Positions 1 through 9,898 of a DNA stretch of 64,000 bases are shown one piece after another. Positions within the stretch are counted from its first letter, which is position 1; each line of letters starts with the position of its first letter. A program made the translations under genes and the position numbers. Source of the DNA: Paenibacillus sp. MMS20-IR301. GTDB lineage: Bacteria; Bacillota; Bacilli; Paenibacillales; Paenibacillaceae. The DNA lies in contig NZ_CP135275.1 in NCBI RefSeq assembly GCF_032302195.1, positions 6,512,501 to 6,576,500 on the forward strand, read 5' to 3'. Under the pieces are notes generated by a model. The model saw nothing but the letters and a program-made list of their open reading frames with translations, did no database searches and was not told the DNA's origin.

Positions 1-1
1 C

Positions 2-967
2 GTTCCGATGGGCGGGATTGCCGGTGTAGCGACCTGGCCGGAGAACCGACGGCAGGGTTATGTAGCCAAGCTGCTGACGCATACGCTGCAGACGATGAAT
101 GAGGCGGGACAGCAGCTGTCCTTTCTGCACCCGTTTTTGATTCCCTTTTACCGCAAGTTTGGCTGGGAGGTCTACTGCGAGTATAAGAAGTACAATATTC
201 CGGTAGCTAAATTCCCGCGGAAAACTGAGATACAAGGCACTGTAAAGCGTGGAGGGGCTGCCATTGAAATTCTGCAGGAGCTGTACAGCGGCTTTGCCGC
301 CCGGTACAATGGCACACTGCAGCGGGATGAGGAATGGTGGAAGAACAGAGTGCTTGATGAGGAAACGCATCAGTGTGTATTTTATTCGGAGCAGGGTGAA
401 CCGCAAGGGTATGTGCTGTATAAAATAGTGAACAAAGAACTCGTGATCGATGAATTTATATTCATAAATGAGGCGGCCCGGCAAGGGCTATGGACCTTCC
501 TGGCCAATCATGACTCGATGATTACCGGAGCGCAGCTCAAGCTTGTACCGCTTGACGATATACTGCCGTATTTGCTGCCCGACCCGCGGATACCGCAGGA
601 GAACCACCCTTACTTCATGGCGCGCATTGTCAATGCCAAGGCGTTTGTGGAGCAGCTGTCTTTTAACATCCCAGGCGGTGTCCGGCAGAAACTGATCTAC
701 ATTGAAGATGAGTATGCACCATGGAATAGCGGACTATGGTCATGGACAGCAGACAGGCAAGGAGATACAACATTCACACAGGTTCCCGGAGAAAAATCTT
801 CAGCGGATCTCGTATGCAGTATCGGCACGCTTACAGTATTGCTTATGGGTTACCGGCGTCCAGTTGAGCTGGCCCGTTACGGGCAAATATCCGGAGCTCC
901 GGATGCGGTTGAATGGCTTGAACAACTGATTCCGCCGGCAGAAACTGCACTATTCGACTTCTTTTGA
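2..967 (+). CDS. Eis-like GNAT N-acetyltransferase, 5' end cut off by the window
   Basis: The reading frame is open from base 2, ahead of the first in-window ATG at base 8, so the true start lies outside the window. The visible 5' residues (GGIAGVATWPENRRQGY) are the acetyl-CoA pyrophosphate-binding motif A of GNAT enzymes (RRQGY = R/Q-x-x-G-x). In this family about 60-80 residues normally precede it. The length and the C-terminal half, which resembles a second GNAT fold followed by an SCP2-like domain, fit the Eis/enhanced-intracellular-survival-like family, which acetylates amines. The natural substrate cannot be told from sequence. It ends 123 bases before the clpC-operon promoter and shows no link to that operon. 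Confidence 0.8.
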   Translation, partial: VPMGGIAGVATWPENRRQGYVAKLLTHTLQTMNEAGQQLSFLHPFLIPFYRKFGWEVYCEYKKYNIPVAKFPRKTEIQGTVKRGGAAIEILQELYSGFAARYNGTLQRDEEWWKNRVLDEETHQCVFYSEQGEPQGYVLYKIVNKELVIDEFIFINEAARQGLWTFLANHDSMITGAQLKLVPLDDILPYLLPDPRIPQENHPYFMARIVNAKAFVEQLSFNIPGGVRQKLIYIEDEYAPWNSGLWSWTADRQGDTTFTQVPGEKSSADLVCSIGTLTVLLMGYRRPVELARYGQISGAPDAVEWLEQLIPPAETALFDFF

Positions 968-1090
968 TCATAACAGGGCTCTTCCGCTTTGCATAAGGCT
1001 GGAGGGCCTTGCTGCACTCATCTATTCCTTATCGGTCCGTCATTATCCGGAATACATTGCTGCTAAAAAGTAAAAAATAAAAGCAACCAC

Positions 1091-1118
1091 TTGGAATTCA
1101 GTGAGAATATGTTATAAT
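1091..1118 (+). promoter_or_regulatory. Sigma-A promoter of the ctsR-mcsA-mcsB-clpC operon
   Basis: A -35 box TTGGAA (1091-1096) and a -10 box TATAAT (1113-1118) are separated by 16 bases. The CtsR operator begins 9 bases after the -10, so it covers the expected transcription start. This is the arrangement expected for repression by CtsR. Confidence 0.7.
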
Positions 1119-1126
1119 ATGAAAAA

Positions 1127-1143
1127 AGTCAAAGAAAGTCAAA
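1127..1143 (+). promoter_or_regulatory. CtsR operator (tandem heptad)
   Basis: AGTCAAA GAA AGTCAAA is a perfect match to the CtsR consensus (A/G)GTCAAA-NAN-(A/G)GTCAAA, a direct repeat with a 3-base spacer. A further partial copy, GTCAA, follows at 1144-1148. It lies between the operon promoter and ctsR, so ctsR should repress its own operon. Confidence 0.92.
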
Positions 1144-1232
1144 GTCAACGAACATTTGGCGCATACATGGCCGGACGATGTTGGCACAACACAAACAGGC
1201 TTTATTAAGGCTTACACACTGGAGGATGAGTG

Positions 1233-1694
1233 ATGCGTAATATCTCCGATATTATTGAACAATATCTGAAGAATATTTTGCATGAAAGTCCCGAAGGTAC
1301 GGTGGAAATTCAGCGCAATGATCTGGCGGACCAGTTCTCCTGCGTACCGTCACAGATCAATTATGTCATCAGTACACGCTTTACTCTGGAAAAGGGATAT
1401 GTGGTGGAGAGCAAACGCGGCGGCGGCGGTTATATCCGTATTCAACGCTTCGAACTGCCCCAGAATGTGGCATTATACGCACATCTGAACTCCACTATAG
1501 GGAACAATATGGATCAGAATTCCGCCGAAGGGCTGATATATCAGCTGGAGGAAGCAGGTTTTCTGTCTAAGCGTGAAGCATGTCTGATGCGGTCTGCTGT
1601 TTCCCGGGAATGCCTGACGGTTAATCTGCCGTACCGGGATGAGATCCGGGCCAAGCTTATGAAGGCTATGTTAATCTCTTTGTTAGGCAAATAA
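1233..1694 (+). CDS. ctsR: CtsR, class III heat-shock repressor
   Basis: CtsR represses clp and its own operon. It is released on heat or protein stress and its activity is tied to McsB. The N-terminal winged helix-turn-helix contains the signature VPSQINYVISTRF and the glycine-rich wing KRGGGGY at residues 61-67. Arg62 in the wing corresponds to the arginine that McsB phosphorylates in Geobacillus CtsR. The C-terminal part carries the ERDEIRAKLMKAM-like dimer and McsB-binding segment. ATG 1233 is preferred over the in-frame GTG 1230 because it lies 7 bases from the GGAGG at 1221-1225 and gives 153 aa, the family size. It is the first gene of the operon and sits directly behind its own operator. 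Confidence 0.97.
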   Translation: MRNISDIIEQYLKNILHESPEGTVEIQRNDLADQFSCVPSQINYVISTRFTLEKGYVVESKRGGGGYIRIQRFELPQNVALYAHLNSTIGNNMDQNSAEGLIYQLEEAGFLSKREACLMRSAVSRECLTVNLPYRDEIRAKLMKAMLISLLGK

Positions 1695-1724
1695 TTGTCA
1701 AAACTGTAAGGAGGGGCACCGCTT

Positions 1725-2246
1725 ATGCTATGCCAGGAATGCGGGGTCAAACCAGCTACACTCCACTTCACGAAGATAGTGAACGGGGAGAAGACAGAAT
1801 TTCATATTTGCGAAAGCTGTGCGCGGGAGAAGGGTGAACTGATTCCCGGAACTGCGGGCGGGTTCTCCATTCACAGCCTGCTGTCCGGACTGCTTGATCT
1901 GGAAGGGGCAGGCAAGGGTAAGGCAGCGGCACAGACCGTGCAGGGGCTGCAGTGTGAAAACTGCGGTATGACCTACTCGCAATTCAGTAAGCTTGGACGG
2001 TTTGGCTGCAGCTCATGTTATAAGTATTTCGACAGTACGCTTGACCCGCTCTTCAGACGGGTGCATGGCAGCACGGCTCATGTCGGCAAGCTTCCGAAAC
2101 GGGCTGGTGCACAGATTATGTGCAAACGCCAAATTGATGAGCTGAAGCAGGAATTGCAGCAAAGTATTGTGCAGGAGGAGTTTGAAACCGCAGCTGAGCT
2201 GAGGGACAGAATCCGTAAGCTTGAAAAAGAAATGCCACAAGAGTAA
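1725..2246 (+). CDS. mcsA: McsA, zinc-finger activator of McsB
   Basis: McsA is a small protein that binds and activates the arginine kinase McsB and takes part in CtsR inactivation. Two treble-clef-like zinc sites are visible: C3/C6/C29/C32 and C77/C80/C95/C98. A C-terminal UVR domain (about residues 136-171, with EEFETAAELRDRIRKLE) is of the kind also found in UvrB, UvrC and ClpC. The protein is 173 aa, close to the usual size. Its ATG follows a GGAGGGG ribosome site by a normal distance, 30 bases after ctsR, in the operon. Confidence 0.96.
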   Translation: MLCQECGVKPATLHFTKIVNGEKTEFHICESCAREKGELIPGTAGGFSIHSLLSGLLDLEGAGKGKAAAQTVQGLQCENCGMTYSQFSKLGRFGCSSCYKYFDSTLDPLFRRVHGSTAHVGKLPKRAGAQIMCKRQIDELKQELQQSIVQEEFETAAELRDRIRKLEKEMPQE

Positions 2247-2275
2247 AGTCTTTGATATATAGGGGGGATTCGCTT

Positions 2276-3340
2276 ATGTCAAGTCTCCGGTATACCGAAC
2301 AAGCACTCAGTGACTGGATGCGCTGCGGCGGAAGCCATTCCGAGATTGTCATCAGCAGCCGCATGCGCATCGCCCGCAATCTGGAGCATCTGCCGTTTCC
2401 GTTATTAGCCTCTGCGCAGCAGTCAGAAGAGGTGCTGGAGCAGCTTGCACCTGTATTTCAAGGGGAGGCCGCGGCGGATTTCGGCAGCTTCGAGCTGCTG
2501 AGGCTGGATGAGCTGGATGAGCTGGATAAAAAGGTGCTGGTTGAGAAGCATCTGATTAGTCCTAATCTGGCGGATGATTCCAAAGGCGGCGCCGTCATCC
2601 TTAATGAGGACGAGTCGGTCAGCATTATGATTAATGAGGAGGATCATCTCCGCATTCAATGCCTGTTCCCAGGACTGCAGGTCAGGGAAGCCTGGGTAAG
2701 AGCCACAGCCATCGACGATATATTTGAGGCTGCTGTCAATTACGCTTTTGACGACCGCAGAGGGTACTTAACCAGTTGTCCCACTAATGTAGGAACGGGA
2801 CTCAGAGCATCGGTGATGGTCCATCTGCCGGCGCTGGTCATGACCCATCAGATCAACCGGATTTTGTCCGCAGTGAATCAGGTCGGGCTTACCGTTAGAG
2901 GAATTTATGGCGAAGGCAGCGAAGCAGTAGGGAATATCTTTCAGATCTCGAACCAGATTACGCTGGGCCAGACTGAAAGTGAAATTATCGAGAATCTTCA
3001 CAGCGTGGTCACACAGATTATCGAGCATGAGCGCAATGCGCGTGAACGCCTGCTGGCCGATTCCGCACTGCGGATTACCGACCGCATCAAACGTTCCTAC
3101 GGGATTCTGTCCTACGCAGCTGTGATGGAGCTTAAGGAGTCCGCTCAGCGGCTCTCCGATCTGCGGCTTGGCGTCGATCTGGGGATACTGGAAGGGCCTT
3201 CGATTTCAGTGCTCAATGAGCTGAACGTCAAGACTCAGCCAGGCTTTTTGCAAAAGATGTTCGGTGACGAGCTGTCGTCCACAGAACGCGATATGTACCG
3301 GGCGAAGCTGCTCCGGGAGACACTGGGATCACAATATTAA
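2276..3340 (+). CDS. mcsB: McsB, protein-arginine kinase
   Basis: McsB phosphorylates arginines on CtsR and on aberrant proteins, marking the latter for ClpCP. The sequence shows the ATP:guanido phosphotransferase fold: the phosphagen-kinase-like Arg segment ISSRMRIARN (residues 27-36), the loop NEEDHLR with E121/E122, and the active-site cysteine C168 in TSCPTNVGTG. An upstream in-frame TTG at 2252 is rejected as the start because the ribosome site GGGGGG (2262-2267) lies downstream of it and 8 bases before ATG 2276. The resulting 354 aa agrees with the family. It is translated between mcsA and clpC. Confidence 0.96.
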   Translation: MSSLRYTEQALSDWMRCGGSHSEIVISSRMRIARNLEHLPFPLLASAQQSEEVLEQLAPVFQGEAAADFGSFELLRLDELDELDKKVLVEKHLISPNLADDSKGGAVILNEDESVSIMINEEDHLRIQCLFPGLQVREAWVRATAIDDIFEAAVNYAFDDRRGYLTSCPTNVGTGLRASVMVHLPALVMTHQINRILSAVNQVGLTVRGIYGEGSEAVGNIFQISNQITLGQTESEIIENLHSVVTQIIEHERNARERLLADSALRITDRIKRSYGILSYAAVMELKESAQRLSDLRLGVDLGILEGPSISVLNELNVKTQPGFLQKMFGDELSSTERDMYRAKLLRETLGSQY

Positions 3341-3376
3341 TTATAGATATTTATTATCCGTGGAGGTGCAGGAGAT

Positions 3377-5845
3377 ATGATGTTTGGAAGATTTACGGAA
3401 CGCGCACAAAAGGTGCTGGCGCTGGCGCAGGAAGAAGCCGTACGTTTGGGACACAACAATATTGGGACAGAACATATTTTGCTCGGACTGATTCGTGAGG
3501 GAGACGGCATTGCCGCCAAGGCTCTGATCGGGCTCGGACTGGGTCTTGAGAAGATTCAGGATGAAGTGGAAACGCTGATCGGCAGAGGGCAGGAGCAACC
3601 GACCAACATCGCTTATACTCCTCGTGCCAAAAAAGTTATCGAGCTGTCCATGGACGAAGCCCGTAAGCTGGGACATACGTACGTCGGCACAGAGCATATC
3701 CTGCTCGGTCTGATCCGTGAAGGTGAAGGCGTAGCAGCCCGCGTTCTTAATAACCTGGGAATCAGCCTGAACAAAGCCCGCCAGCAGGTCCTGCAGCTTC
3801 TGGGCAGCAGTGAAGCGACTTCAAGCCACAGCGGTACTCCGGTTAACGTTAGTACACCAACGCTGGATGGTCTGGCCCGCGATCTGACGGCTTATGCCAA
3901 GGACGGCAACCTTGATCCGGTTATCGGCCGCAGCAAGGAAATCGAGCGTGTAATTCAGGTGCTTAGCCGCCGGACCAAGAACAACCCGGTTCTGATCGGT
4001 GAGCCCGGGGTGGGTAAAACGGCAATTGCCGAAGGTCTGGCCCAGAAGATCATCAACAATGAAATTCCGGAAACCCTGCGTGATAAACGCGTAATGACCC
4101 TCGATATGGGTTCAGTAGTTGCCGGTACGAAATACCGCGGTGAGTTCGAAGACCGCCTCAAAAAAATTATGGATGAGATTCGTCAGGCGGGCAACATCGT
4201 ACTCTTCATCGACGAGCTGCACACTCTGATTGGAGCCGGCGGTGCGGAAGGTGCGATTGATGCCTCCAACATTCTGAAGCCTGCTCTGGCCCGCGGTGAG
4301 CTGCAGTGCATTGGTGCCACTACGCTGGACGAATACCGCAAATATATTGAGAAGGATGCTGCGCTGGAACGCCGCTTCCAGCCGATCACAGTGGATCAGC
4401 CTTCCCCAGAGGAAGCTGTACAGATTCTGTTCGGTCTGCGTGACCGTTATGAGGCTCACCACCGGGTGAAAATTACCGATGAAGCGATTGTGGAAGCCGT
4501 AAAGCTGTCCGACCGCTACATCCCTGACCGGTTCCTGCCGGACAAAGCGATTGACCTGATTGATGAGGCCGGCTCCAAGGTAAGGCTGAATTCTTACACA
4601 ATTCCGCCGAACCTCAAGGAACTTGAAATGCGTCTCGATGATATCCGCAAGGAGAAGGATTCCGCTGTGCAAAGCCAGGAGTTCGAGAAGGCTGCAGCAC
4701 TGCGTGATACAGAGCAGAAGATCCGTGAAGAGCTGGATACCACGAAGAATCAGTGGAAAGAAAAGCAGGGCCGCGCAGATTCCCAGGTAACCCCTGAGGA
4801 TATCGCCCAGGTCGTAGCCAGCTGGACCAGTATTCCGGTCAGCAAGCTGAAGGAGGAGGAGACAGAACGTCTGCTCAACATGGAGGCTCTGCTGCACGGT
4901 CGTGTAATCGGCCAGGATGAGGCGGTTAAAGCTGTGAGCCGGGCGCTTCGCCGGGCGCGTGCAGGTCTTAAGGATCCTAAACGACCAATGGGCTCCTTCA
5001 TCTTCCTCGGACCAACCGGGGTTGGTAAAACCGAGCTGGCGCGGGCACTTGCCGAAGCGATGTTCGGCGATGAGAATGCCGTAATCCGGATCGACATGTC
5101 GGAATACATGGAGAAGCACTCGACATCCCGTCTTGTAGGGGCGCCTCCAGGATATGTAGGGTATGAAGAAGGCGGACAGCTGACAGAAAAGGTACGCCGT
5201 AAGCCTTACTCCGTTGTCCTGCTGGATGAGATCGAGAAGGCTCACCCTGAAGTATTCAATATTCTGCTGCAGGTACTGGAAGACGGCCGTCTGACCGACT
5301 CCAAAGGCCGGGTGGTTGATTTCCGCAATACACTGATCATCCTGACCTCGAACGTAGGGGCACAGGCGATCAAGAAGAATTCAACACTTGGATTCACTGC
5401 AGTACAGGATGCAGGCGCCGATTACAGTAATATGAAGGGCAAGGTTATGGAAGAGCTGAAGAAGAGCTTCCGTCCGGAATTCCTGAACCGGATCGATGAG
5501 ATTATCGTCTTCCACTCTCTTGAAGAGAAGCACATCGCCGAAATCGTGACGCTGATGTCCGACGAGCTGCGCAAGCGGCTGCGTGAATATGATGTGGACT
5601 TTGAGCTTACAGACGGCGGAAAAGCATTCCTCGCCAAAGAAGGATATGATCCGGCATTTGGTGCTCGTCCGCTGCGCCGGGCAATCCAGAAGCATATCGA
5701 GGACCGCCTGTCCGAAGAGCTGCTGAAGGGCAACATCAAGAAGGGGGATTCCCTCAAGATTGATGAGGTAAACGGTGAGCTTGTTGTTACCACGGTAGAT
5801 ACTCCGGCAGAGCTGTCTTTGGAGAAGGAAACTCCAGCGGAATAA
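3377..5845 (+). CDS. clpC: ClpC, AAA+ unfoldase of the ClpCP protease
   Basis: ClpC is a hexameric Hsp100 ATPase that unfolds substrates, including McsB-tagged ones and those brought by MecA-type adaptors, and feeds them to ClpP. Domains in order: two Clp-N repeats (about 1-145), AAA-1 with Walker A GEPGVGKT (about 208-215), a middle domain with a UVR motif (about 424-459), AAA-2 with Walker A GPTGVGKT near residue 547, and the C-terminal small domain. The 822-aa length is typical. MM at 3377/3380 gives two adjacent possible starts, and the [12 protein letters not shown] opening matches the family. It is the last gene of the CtsR operon and is followed by a strong terminator. Confidence 0.98.
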   Translation: MMFGRFTERAQKVLALAQEEAVRLGHNNIGTEHILLGLIREGDGIAAKALIGLGLGLEKIQDEVETLIGRGQEQPTNIAYTPRAKKVIELSMDEARKLGHTYVGTEHILLGLIREGEGVAARVLNNLGISLNKARQQVLQLLGSSEATSSHSGTPVNVSTPTLDGLARDLTAYAKDGNLDPVIGRSKEIERVIQVLSRRTKNNPVLIGEPGVGKTAIAEGLAQKIINNEIPETLRDKRVMTLDMGSVVAGTKYRGEFEDRLKKIMDEIRQAGNIVLFIDELHTLIGAGGAEGAIDASNILKPALARGELQCIGATTLDEYRKYIEKDAALERRFQPITVDQPSPEEAVQILFGLRDRYEAHHRVKITDEAIVEAVKLSDRYIPDRFLPDKAIDLIDEAGSKVRLNSYTIPPNLKELEMRLDDIRKEKDSAVQSQEFEKAAALRDTEQKIREELDTTKNQWKEKQGRADSQVTPEDIAQVVASWTSIPVSKLKEEETERLLNMEALLHGRVIGQDEAVKAVSRALRRARAGLKDPKRPMGSFIFLGPTGVGKTELARALAEAMFGDENAVIRIDMSEYMEKHSTSRLVGAPPGYVGYEEGGQLTEKVRRKPYSVVLLDEIEKAHPEVFNILLQVLEDGRLTDSKGRVVDFRNTLIILTSNVGAQAIKKNSTLGFTAVQDAGADYSNMKGKVMEELKKSFRPEFLNRIDEIIVFHSLEEKHIAEIVTLMSDELRKRLREYDVDFELTDGGKAFLAKEGYDPAFGARPLRRAIQKHIEDRLSEELLKGNIKKGDSLKIDEVNGELVVTTVDTPAELSLEKETPAE

Positions 5846-5886
5846 ATTTCCGGCACCGGTACAATTTTTAAGTTTTGATGAAACAA

Positions 5887-5925
5887 AACTCCCGCTCCTC
5901 CGTATAGAGGGGCGGGAGTTTTTTT
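5887..5925 (+). terminator. Intrinsic terminator after clpC
   Basis: The stem is AACTCCCGCTCCTC (5887-5900) with GAGGGGCGGGAGTT (5907-5920), 14 pairs with one G-U, and a 6-base loop. It is followed by TTTTT. It ends the clpC operon. Confidence 0.93.
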
Positions 5926-6088
5926 GCAGCAGGGGACGATTAATTTTGCCGTAAATCAGGCAGGTTAAGGGTAGCCAGTGTGAAAAGTAGATCTTAAGTG
6001 ACCTTTCGTTCAGTGTGCAGAAATGGTAAACTTTGAGTAAGAGAAAATTATCCGCAATTTTAGCAAGTTCGGACTGTAAGGAGCGCAC

Positions 6089-7456
6089 ATGGCCAAACCA
6101 AAAACAAAATTTTTCTGTACTGAATGCGGCTACGAATCACCGAAGTGGTTTGGTAAATGCCCGGGCTGCCAGGAATGGAACTCGATGGTGGAGGAAACAG
6201 AAAGCGTAGTCAAAACCCAAGGCATGAATGCACCTATTTTTCAGAGTAAAGAAAAGGCGCAGTCGATCATAAATATAGAAAGTGACAAAGAGCCGCGTAT
6301 CCTGACAGGCATCGGTGAGCTTAACCGTGTGCTTGGCGGCGGGATTGTACCCGGCTCGCTGGTACTGGTCGGAGGCGACCCTGGAATCGGGAAATCTACA
6401 CTGCTGCTGCAGACATCGCATGCCCTTACTACCCAGGGGCTTCGTGTGCTGTATATCTCGGGTGAAGAATCGGTAAGGCAGACCAAGCTTCGCGCGGACC
6501 GTCTTGGTGCGTTGTCAGCAGAGCTGTATGTGCTCTGTGAGACAAATATGGAGAGTATCGAGGATGCGATTGAGCAGATTAAGCCGCAGTTTCTCGTGAT
6601 CGACTCGATCCAGACTGTATTTATGCCGGAAGTAACCAGTGCGCCGGGCAGTGTGGCGCAGGTGCGGGAATGTACGACAAGATTCATGCGCATCGCCAAA
6701 ATCCGCGGAATAGCTACAGTGCTTGTAGGGCATGTGACTAAGGAGGGCGCAATTGCCGGCCCGCGGATGCTGGAGCATATGGTGGATTGCGTGCTTTATT
6801 TCGAAGGAGAACGGCATCATACGTACCGGCTGCTGCGGGCAGTGAAGAACCGTTTCGGCTCCACGAATGAAATTGGCATTTTTGAAATGGGCGAAGTAGG
6901 GCTTACGGAGGTGGAGAACCCTTCCGAACTCTTCCTGTCAGAGCGTCCGCTTGGCGTTGCTGGTTCAGCGGTAGTGGCCAGCATGGAAGGAACAAGACCG
7001 GTGCTTGTAGAACTGCAGGCGCTTGTTGCGTCCACTCATTTCCCGTCACCGCGCAGAATGTGCACAGGGATGGATCATCAGCGGATGGCACTGATTATTG
7101 CCGTGCTCGAGAAGCGGATGGGGATGTTCCTGCAGAACCAGGACGCCTACCTCAATGTGGCCGGCGGCGTGAAGCTGGATGAGCCCGCAGTAGATCTGGC
7201 AGTTGCCATTAGTATCGCCTCGAGCTTCCGTGATATCCCGACGAAGCCGTATGATGTGTTCTTCGGGGAGGTTGGGCTTACCGGTGAGGTAAGAGGAGTG
7301 TCACGCGCAGAAATGCGGGTGAAGGAAGCAGCCAAGCTGGGCTTCCGCCGGGTCATAATGCCCGAGAAAAGTATGAAAGGCTGGAAGCATCCGCAGGATA
7401 TCCAGATTATCGGCGTCAGCACTGTAGCAGATGCGCTAGCGGTCGCGTTAGATTAG
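6089..7456 (+). CDS. radA: RadA (Sms), DNA branch-migration ATPase
   Basis: RadA processes recombination intermediates during DNA repair and natural transformation. The N-terminal zinc finger has C10, C13, C24 and C27. The RecA-like core has Walker [11 protein letters not shown] at about residues 94-103, the RadA-specific KNRFG motif near residue 252, and a C-terminal Lon-protease-like domain. The 455-aa length is normal. ATG 6089 follows AAGGAG by 7 bases. No strong promoter was recognised in the 160 bases after the clpC terminator. disA follows after 13 bases, so they are co-transcribed. In B. subtilis RadA and DisA are functionally linked in DNA-damage signalling. Confidence 0.97.
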   Translation: MAKPKTKFFCTECGYESPKWFGKCPGCQEWNSMVEETESVVKTQGMNAPIFQSKEKAQSIINIESDKEPRILTGIGELNRVLGGGIVPGSLVLVGGDPGIGKSTLLLQTSHALTTQGLRVLYISGEESVRQTKLRADRLGALSAELYVLCETNMESIEDAIEQIKPQFLVIDSIQTVFMPEVTSAPGSVAQVRECTTRFMRIAKIRGIATVLVGHVTKEGAIAGPRMLEHMVDCVLYFEGERHHTYRLLRAVKNRFGSTNEIGIFEMGEVGLTEVENPSELFLSERPLGVAGSAVVASMEGTRPVLVELQALVASTHFPSPRRMCTGMDHQRMALIIAVLEKRMGMFLQNQDAYLNVAGGVKLDEPAVDLAVAISIASSFRDIPTKPYDVFFGEVGLTGEVRGVSRAEMRVKEAAKLGFRRVIMPEKSMKGWKHPQDIQIIGVSTVADALAVALD

Positions 7457-7469
7457 GGGGCACAGGGAC

Positions 7470-8546
7470 ATGAAGGAATACAATCCATTAGATAATATGA
7501 ATGATCTGCTTAGAATGGCTGCACCCGGAACACCTTTCCGGGAGGGTCTTGAGAATGTACTGCGCGCGAAGACCGGAGCGCTTATTGTTGTCGGATATAG
7601 TCCCGAAGTGATGGAGGTTGTCGACGGCGGATTCTCCATTAACTGCGATTTTTCACCCAACTATTTGTATGAGCTGGCCAAGATGGACGGTGCCATTATT
7701 CTGAGTGAGGATCTGAAGCGGATTCTGTACGCCAACACCCAGCTGATTCCGGATTCCTCCATTTCATCGATCGAGACAGGCATCCGCCACCGGACGGCAG
7801 AGCGGGTAGCCAAGCAGACCGGCAAGCTTGTTGTATCCATTTCGCAGCGGCGAAACATTATTACCCTGTATCAGGGCTCTATCCGGTATGCGCTCAAGGA
7901 GATCGGGGCCATTCTGGCCAAAGCCAATCAGGCCATCCAGACGCTGGAGAAGTATAAAGCTGTATTGACTCAAGGACTGACTAACCTGTCTGCCTCCGAA
8001 TATGAAGGTATTGTAACTGTAGCTGAGGTAGTAGGTGTAATCCAGCGGGTAGAAATGGTGCTGCGGATCAAAATGGAAATTAAACGTTACATCAACGAGC
8101 TGGGCAATGAAGGTAGGCTGATCAGCATGCAAATGGAAGAACTGGTCGGAAATACAGAGGAAGAAGCCTGGCTTCTGTACAGAGACTATGCCAGAGAGGA
8201 GCAGGAGGACAAAATCCGCGAAATTATCGCCGGGCTGAAGCGCAGCAGCGACGATGAACTGATGGATGACAACCACATAGCCCGTCTGCTCGGCTACTCT
8301 TCGACGGCGATTGCATCCGAGGAGGTCGTTACTCCGCGGGGGTACCGTCTGCTGAACAAGATTCCGCGCCTGCCAAATGTAATCATTCACAATCTGGTGG
8401 AACGCTTCGAAATGCTGCCTAATCTGATGACGGCGAGCATCGCTGAGCTCGATGAAGTTGACGGCATTGGCGAGGTGCGTGCACGCAATATTCAGGACGG
8501 ACTGAAGCGGCTCCAGAAGCAAGTTCTTATTGACAGGCAAATGTAA
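7470..8546 (+). CDS. disA: DisA, DNA-integrity scanning diadenylate cyclase
   Basis: DisA makes c-di-AMP from ATP, pauses at branched DNA, and couples DNA damage to sporulation timing. The DAC domain is N-terminal, with the catalytic D73-G74-A75 (MDGAII) and R106-H107-R108-T109. A helical linker and a C-terminal helix-hairpin-helix DNA-binding domain ([21 protein letters not shown]) follow. The 358-aa octamer-forming form is standard. It sits directly behind radA with its own GGGGG ribosome site. Confidence 0.97.
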   Translation: MKEYNPLDNMNDLLRMAAPGTPFREGLENVLRAKTGALIVVGYSPEVMEVVDGGFSINCDFSPNYLYELAKMDGAIILSEDLKRILYANTQLIPDSSISSIETGIRHRTAERVAKQTGKLVVSISQRRNIITLYQGSIRYALKEIGAILAKANQAIQTLEKYKAVLTQGLTNLSASEYEGIVTVAEVVGVIQRVEMVLRIKMEIKRYINELGNEGRLISMQMEELVGNTEEEAWLLYRDYAREEQEDKIREIIAGLKRSSDDELMDDNHIARLLGYSSTAIASEEVVTPRGYRLLNKIPRLPNVIIHNLVERFEMLPNLMTASIAELDEVDGIGEVRARNIQDGLKRLQKQVLIDRQM

Positions 8547-8611
8547 ATAACATACAATCACGTAATATTGGCTTCTAGTGAAGTTCAAAGTAAGCAAATT
8601 GAGGTGAAGAA

Positions 8612-9349
8612 ATGATACAAAAATCAATTCCAAGTCTGTTTACGATCGGTAATCTGATGCTTGGGATGTTTGGTATCATGATGGCGTTTGACGGCAAGCT
8701 GAGCATGGCCGCTATCATGGTGATTATCGCTATGCTGCTCGACGGGCTGGATGGCCGTGTTGCACGCGCGCTGAAATGTGAGAGTGAATTCGGCAAGGAG
8801 CTGGACTCTTTATCGGATGTCGTTTCTTTCGGGGTCGCGCCGGCACTGATTATGTACCTCACAAGTCTGCAGGATATCAATTCTGCGGTAGGCTGGACTA
8901 TTACAGCAATCTTCCCTGTATTCGGAGCTTTGCGTCTGGCCCGGTTTAATGTCCGCCCGGGAATTCCGGGATATTTCGTAGGGTTGCCGATTCCTGCTGC
9001 AGGTGGCGTTCTCGCCACACTGGCGCTTTTCCATAAAGATGTATCTGCCCCATTCATGATTGTTGCTACCCTGCTGCTCTCTTACCTGATGGTCAGCACG
9101 GTGAAGTATCCGAATTTCAAGAAGATTGGTCTGCCCAAAAAGGCGGTAATAGGCGCACCCGTAGTTATCGTCATTGCAGTAGCGGTTGCAGTTGTGTTTC
9201 CTGAACAGATTGCGAAGCTGATCTTTGTGCTGCTGGCGCTATACGCATTGTATGGCTTCAGGCAGAGCCTGGGTCTCCTTACCGCCCGCCGCCAGCGCCG
9301 GCGCAGAAGACGTTCGGAAGACAAAGTCTATCAATCAAAGAACGGATAA
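8612..9349 (+). CDS. pssA: PssA, CDP-diacylglycerol-serine O-phosphatidyltransferase
   Basis: This membrane enzyme makes phosphatidylserine, the precursor of phosphatidylethanolamine. The CDP-alcohol phosphatidyltransferase signature DG-x2-AR-x8-G-x3-D-x3-D is complete, starting at DGLDGRVARALK and ending at LDSLSD, near residues 47-70. Several hydrophobic segments follow. At 245 aa it is longer than the B. subtilis enzyme (177 aa). The extra length includes additional C-terminal hydrophobic segments and an arginine-rich tail (RRQRRRRRRSEDK) that should lie on the cytoplasmic side. No psd decarboxylase gene is next to it. It is 65 bases behind disA and probably read from the same transcript. 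Confidence 0.93.
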   Translation: MIQKSIPSLFTIGNLMLGMFGIMMAFDGKLSMAAIMVIIAMLLDGLDGRVARALKCESEFGKELDSLSDVVSFGVAPALIMYLTSLQDINSAVGWTITAIFPVFGALRLARFNVRPGIPGYFVGLPIPAAGGVLATLALFHKDVSAPFMIVATLLLSYLMVSTVKYPNFKKIGLPKKAVIGAPVVIVIAVAVAVVFPEQIAKLIFVLLALYALYGFRQSLGLLTARRQRRRRRRSEDKVYQSKNG

Positions 9350-9390
9350 AGCTCATCCCGCACTGATATCACTTTCTTAAATTTTAACAA

Positions 9391-9435
9391 AAAGGCTTTG
9401 CCCTCCCTTAATCAGGAGAAGGCAAAGCCTTTTTT
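9391..9435 (+). terminator. Intrinsic terminator after pssA, probably bidirectional
   Basis: AAAGGCTTTGCC (9391-9402) pairs perfectly with GGCAAAGCCTTT (9421-9432) and is followed by a T-run. On the minus strand the stem is followed by T-rich sequence as well, so it can also end the convergent gene at 9470-9865. Confidence 0.92.
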
Positions 9436-9469
9436 GTGTGAACAGATGAAGGATAGCGCGGCAAACGGC

Positions 9470-9865
9470 CTAGGACAAGTTAAACAAACCGAGTGTAGCG
9501 CATTTCTGCGATTCTTTGGCTACAACCTCGTCCATATTGATATCGAGCAGATTGCAGAGTGCGGACATATAGAACAGCTCACGGCCCAGCTCTGAGGCAA
9601 TGACTTCCTTGCAGTTCTCGCACAGCCCGCCTTCGAGATGGGTCCCGGCCAGCTCCTTAGCTTCTTCCAGTCCCAAGGCTGGTTCAAATACCTGCTTCTT
9701 GGCATGCAGCTGGATGCAGCCGCATTCGGTAATCGCTTTGACGACAGCCCGGTTGACGGATGCGCTGCTCTGCCCATTCTTGGACATTACATCCAGAAGA
9801 CTGCGGTGACGGAGCAACAGTTCGGAAACTTGATCCTGAAAGGCCTGTAAACTTGGTGCGCTCAT
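9470..9865 (-). CDS. Cys-rich protein of unknown function with a MazG-like C-terminal segment
   Basis: I do not know the function. The 131-aa protein has an N-terminal helical stretch, a C48-x-C50 pair (ECGCIQLHAKK) and a C82-x2-C85 pair (GLCENCKE), which together could bind a metal. Its C-terminal segment (ELGRELFYMSALCNLLDINMDEVV) looks like the last helices of MazG-type nucleotide pyrophosphohydrolases. Paenibacillus proteins of this look are, as far as I recall, labelled DUF1573-domain. ATG 9865 was chosen because an AGGTG ribosome site lies 8 bases upstream, which removes 34 doubtful upstream codons. It is convergent with pssA and has its own promoter. This gene is absent from the matching place in B. 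subtilis. Confidence 0.75.
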   Translation of the reverse strand: MSAPSLQAFQDQVSELLLRHRSLLDVMSKNGQSSASVNRAVVKAITECGCIQLHAKKQVFEPALGLEEAKELAGTHLEGGLCENCKEVIASELGRELFYMSALCNLLDINMDEVVAKESQKCATLGLFNLS

Positions 9866-9898
9866 TATCCATTCACCTCTCTGTTCGTAATTGAGTTC

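Noticed and set aside
979..1012. GGGCTCTTCC/GGAGGGCC hairpin after the acetyltransferase gene
   Set aside because: The pairing is poor and no T-run follows, so I cannot call it a terminator.
4112..5245. 377-aa minus-strand open frame
   Set aside because: Antisense to clpC, with no similarity to any family that I recognise.
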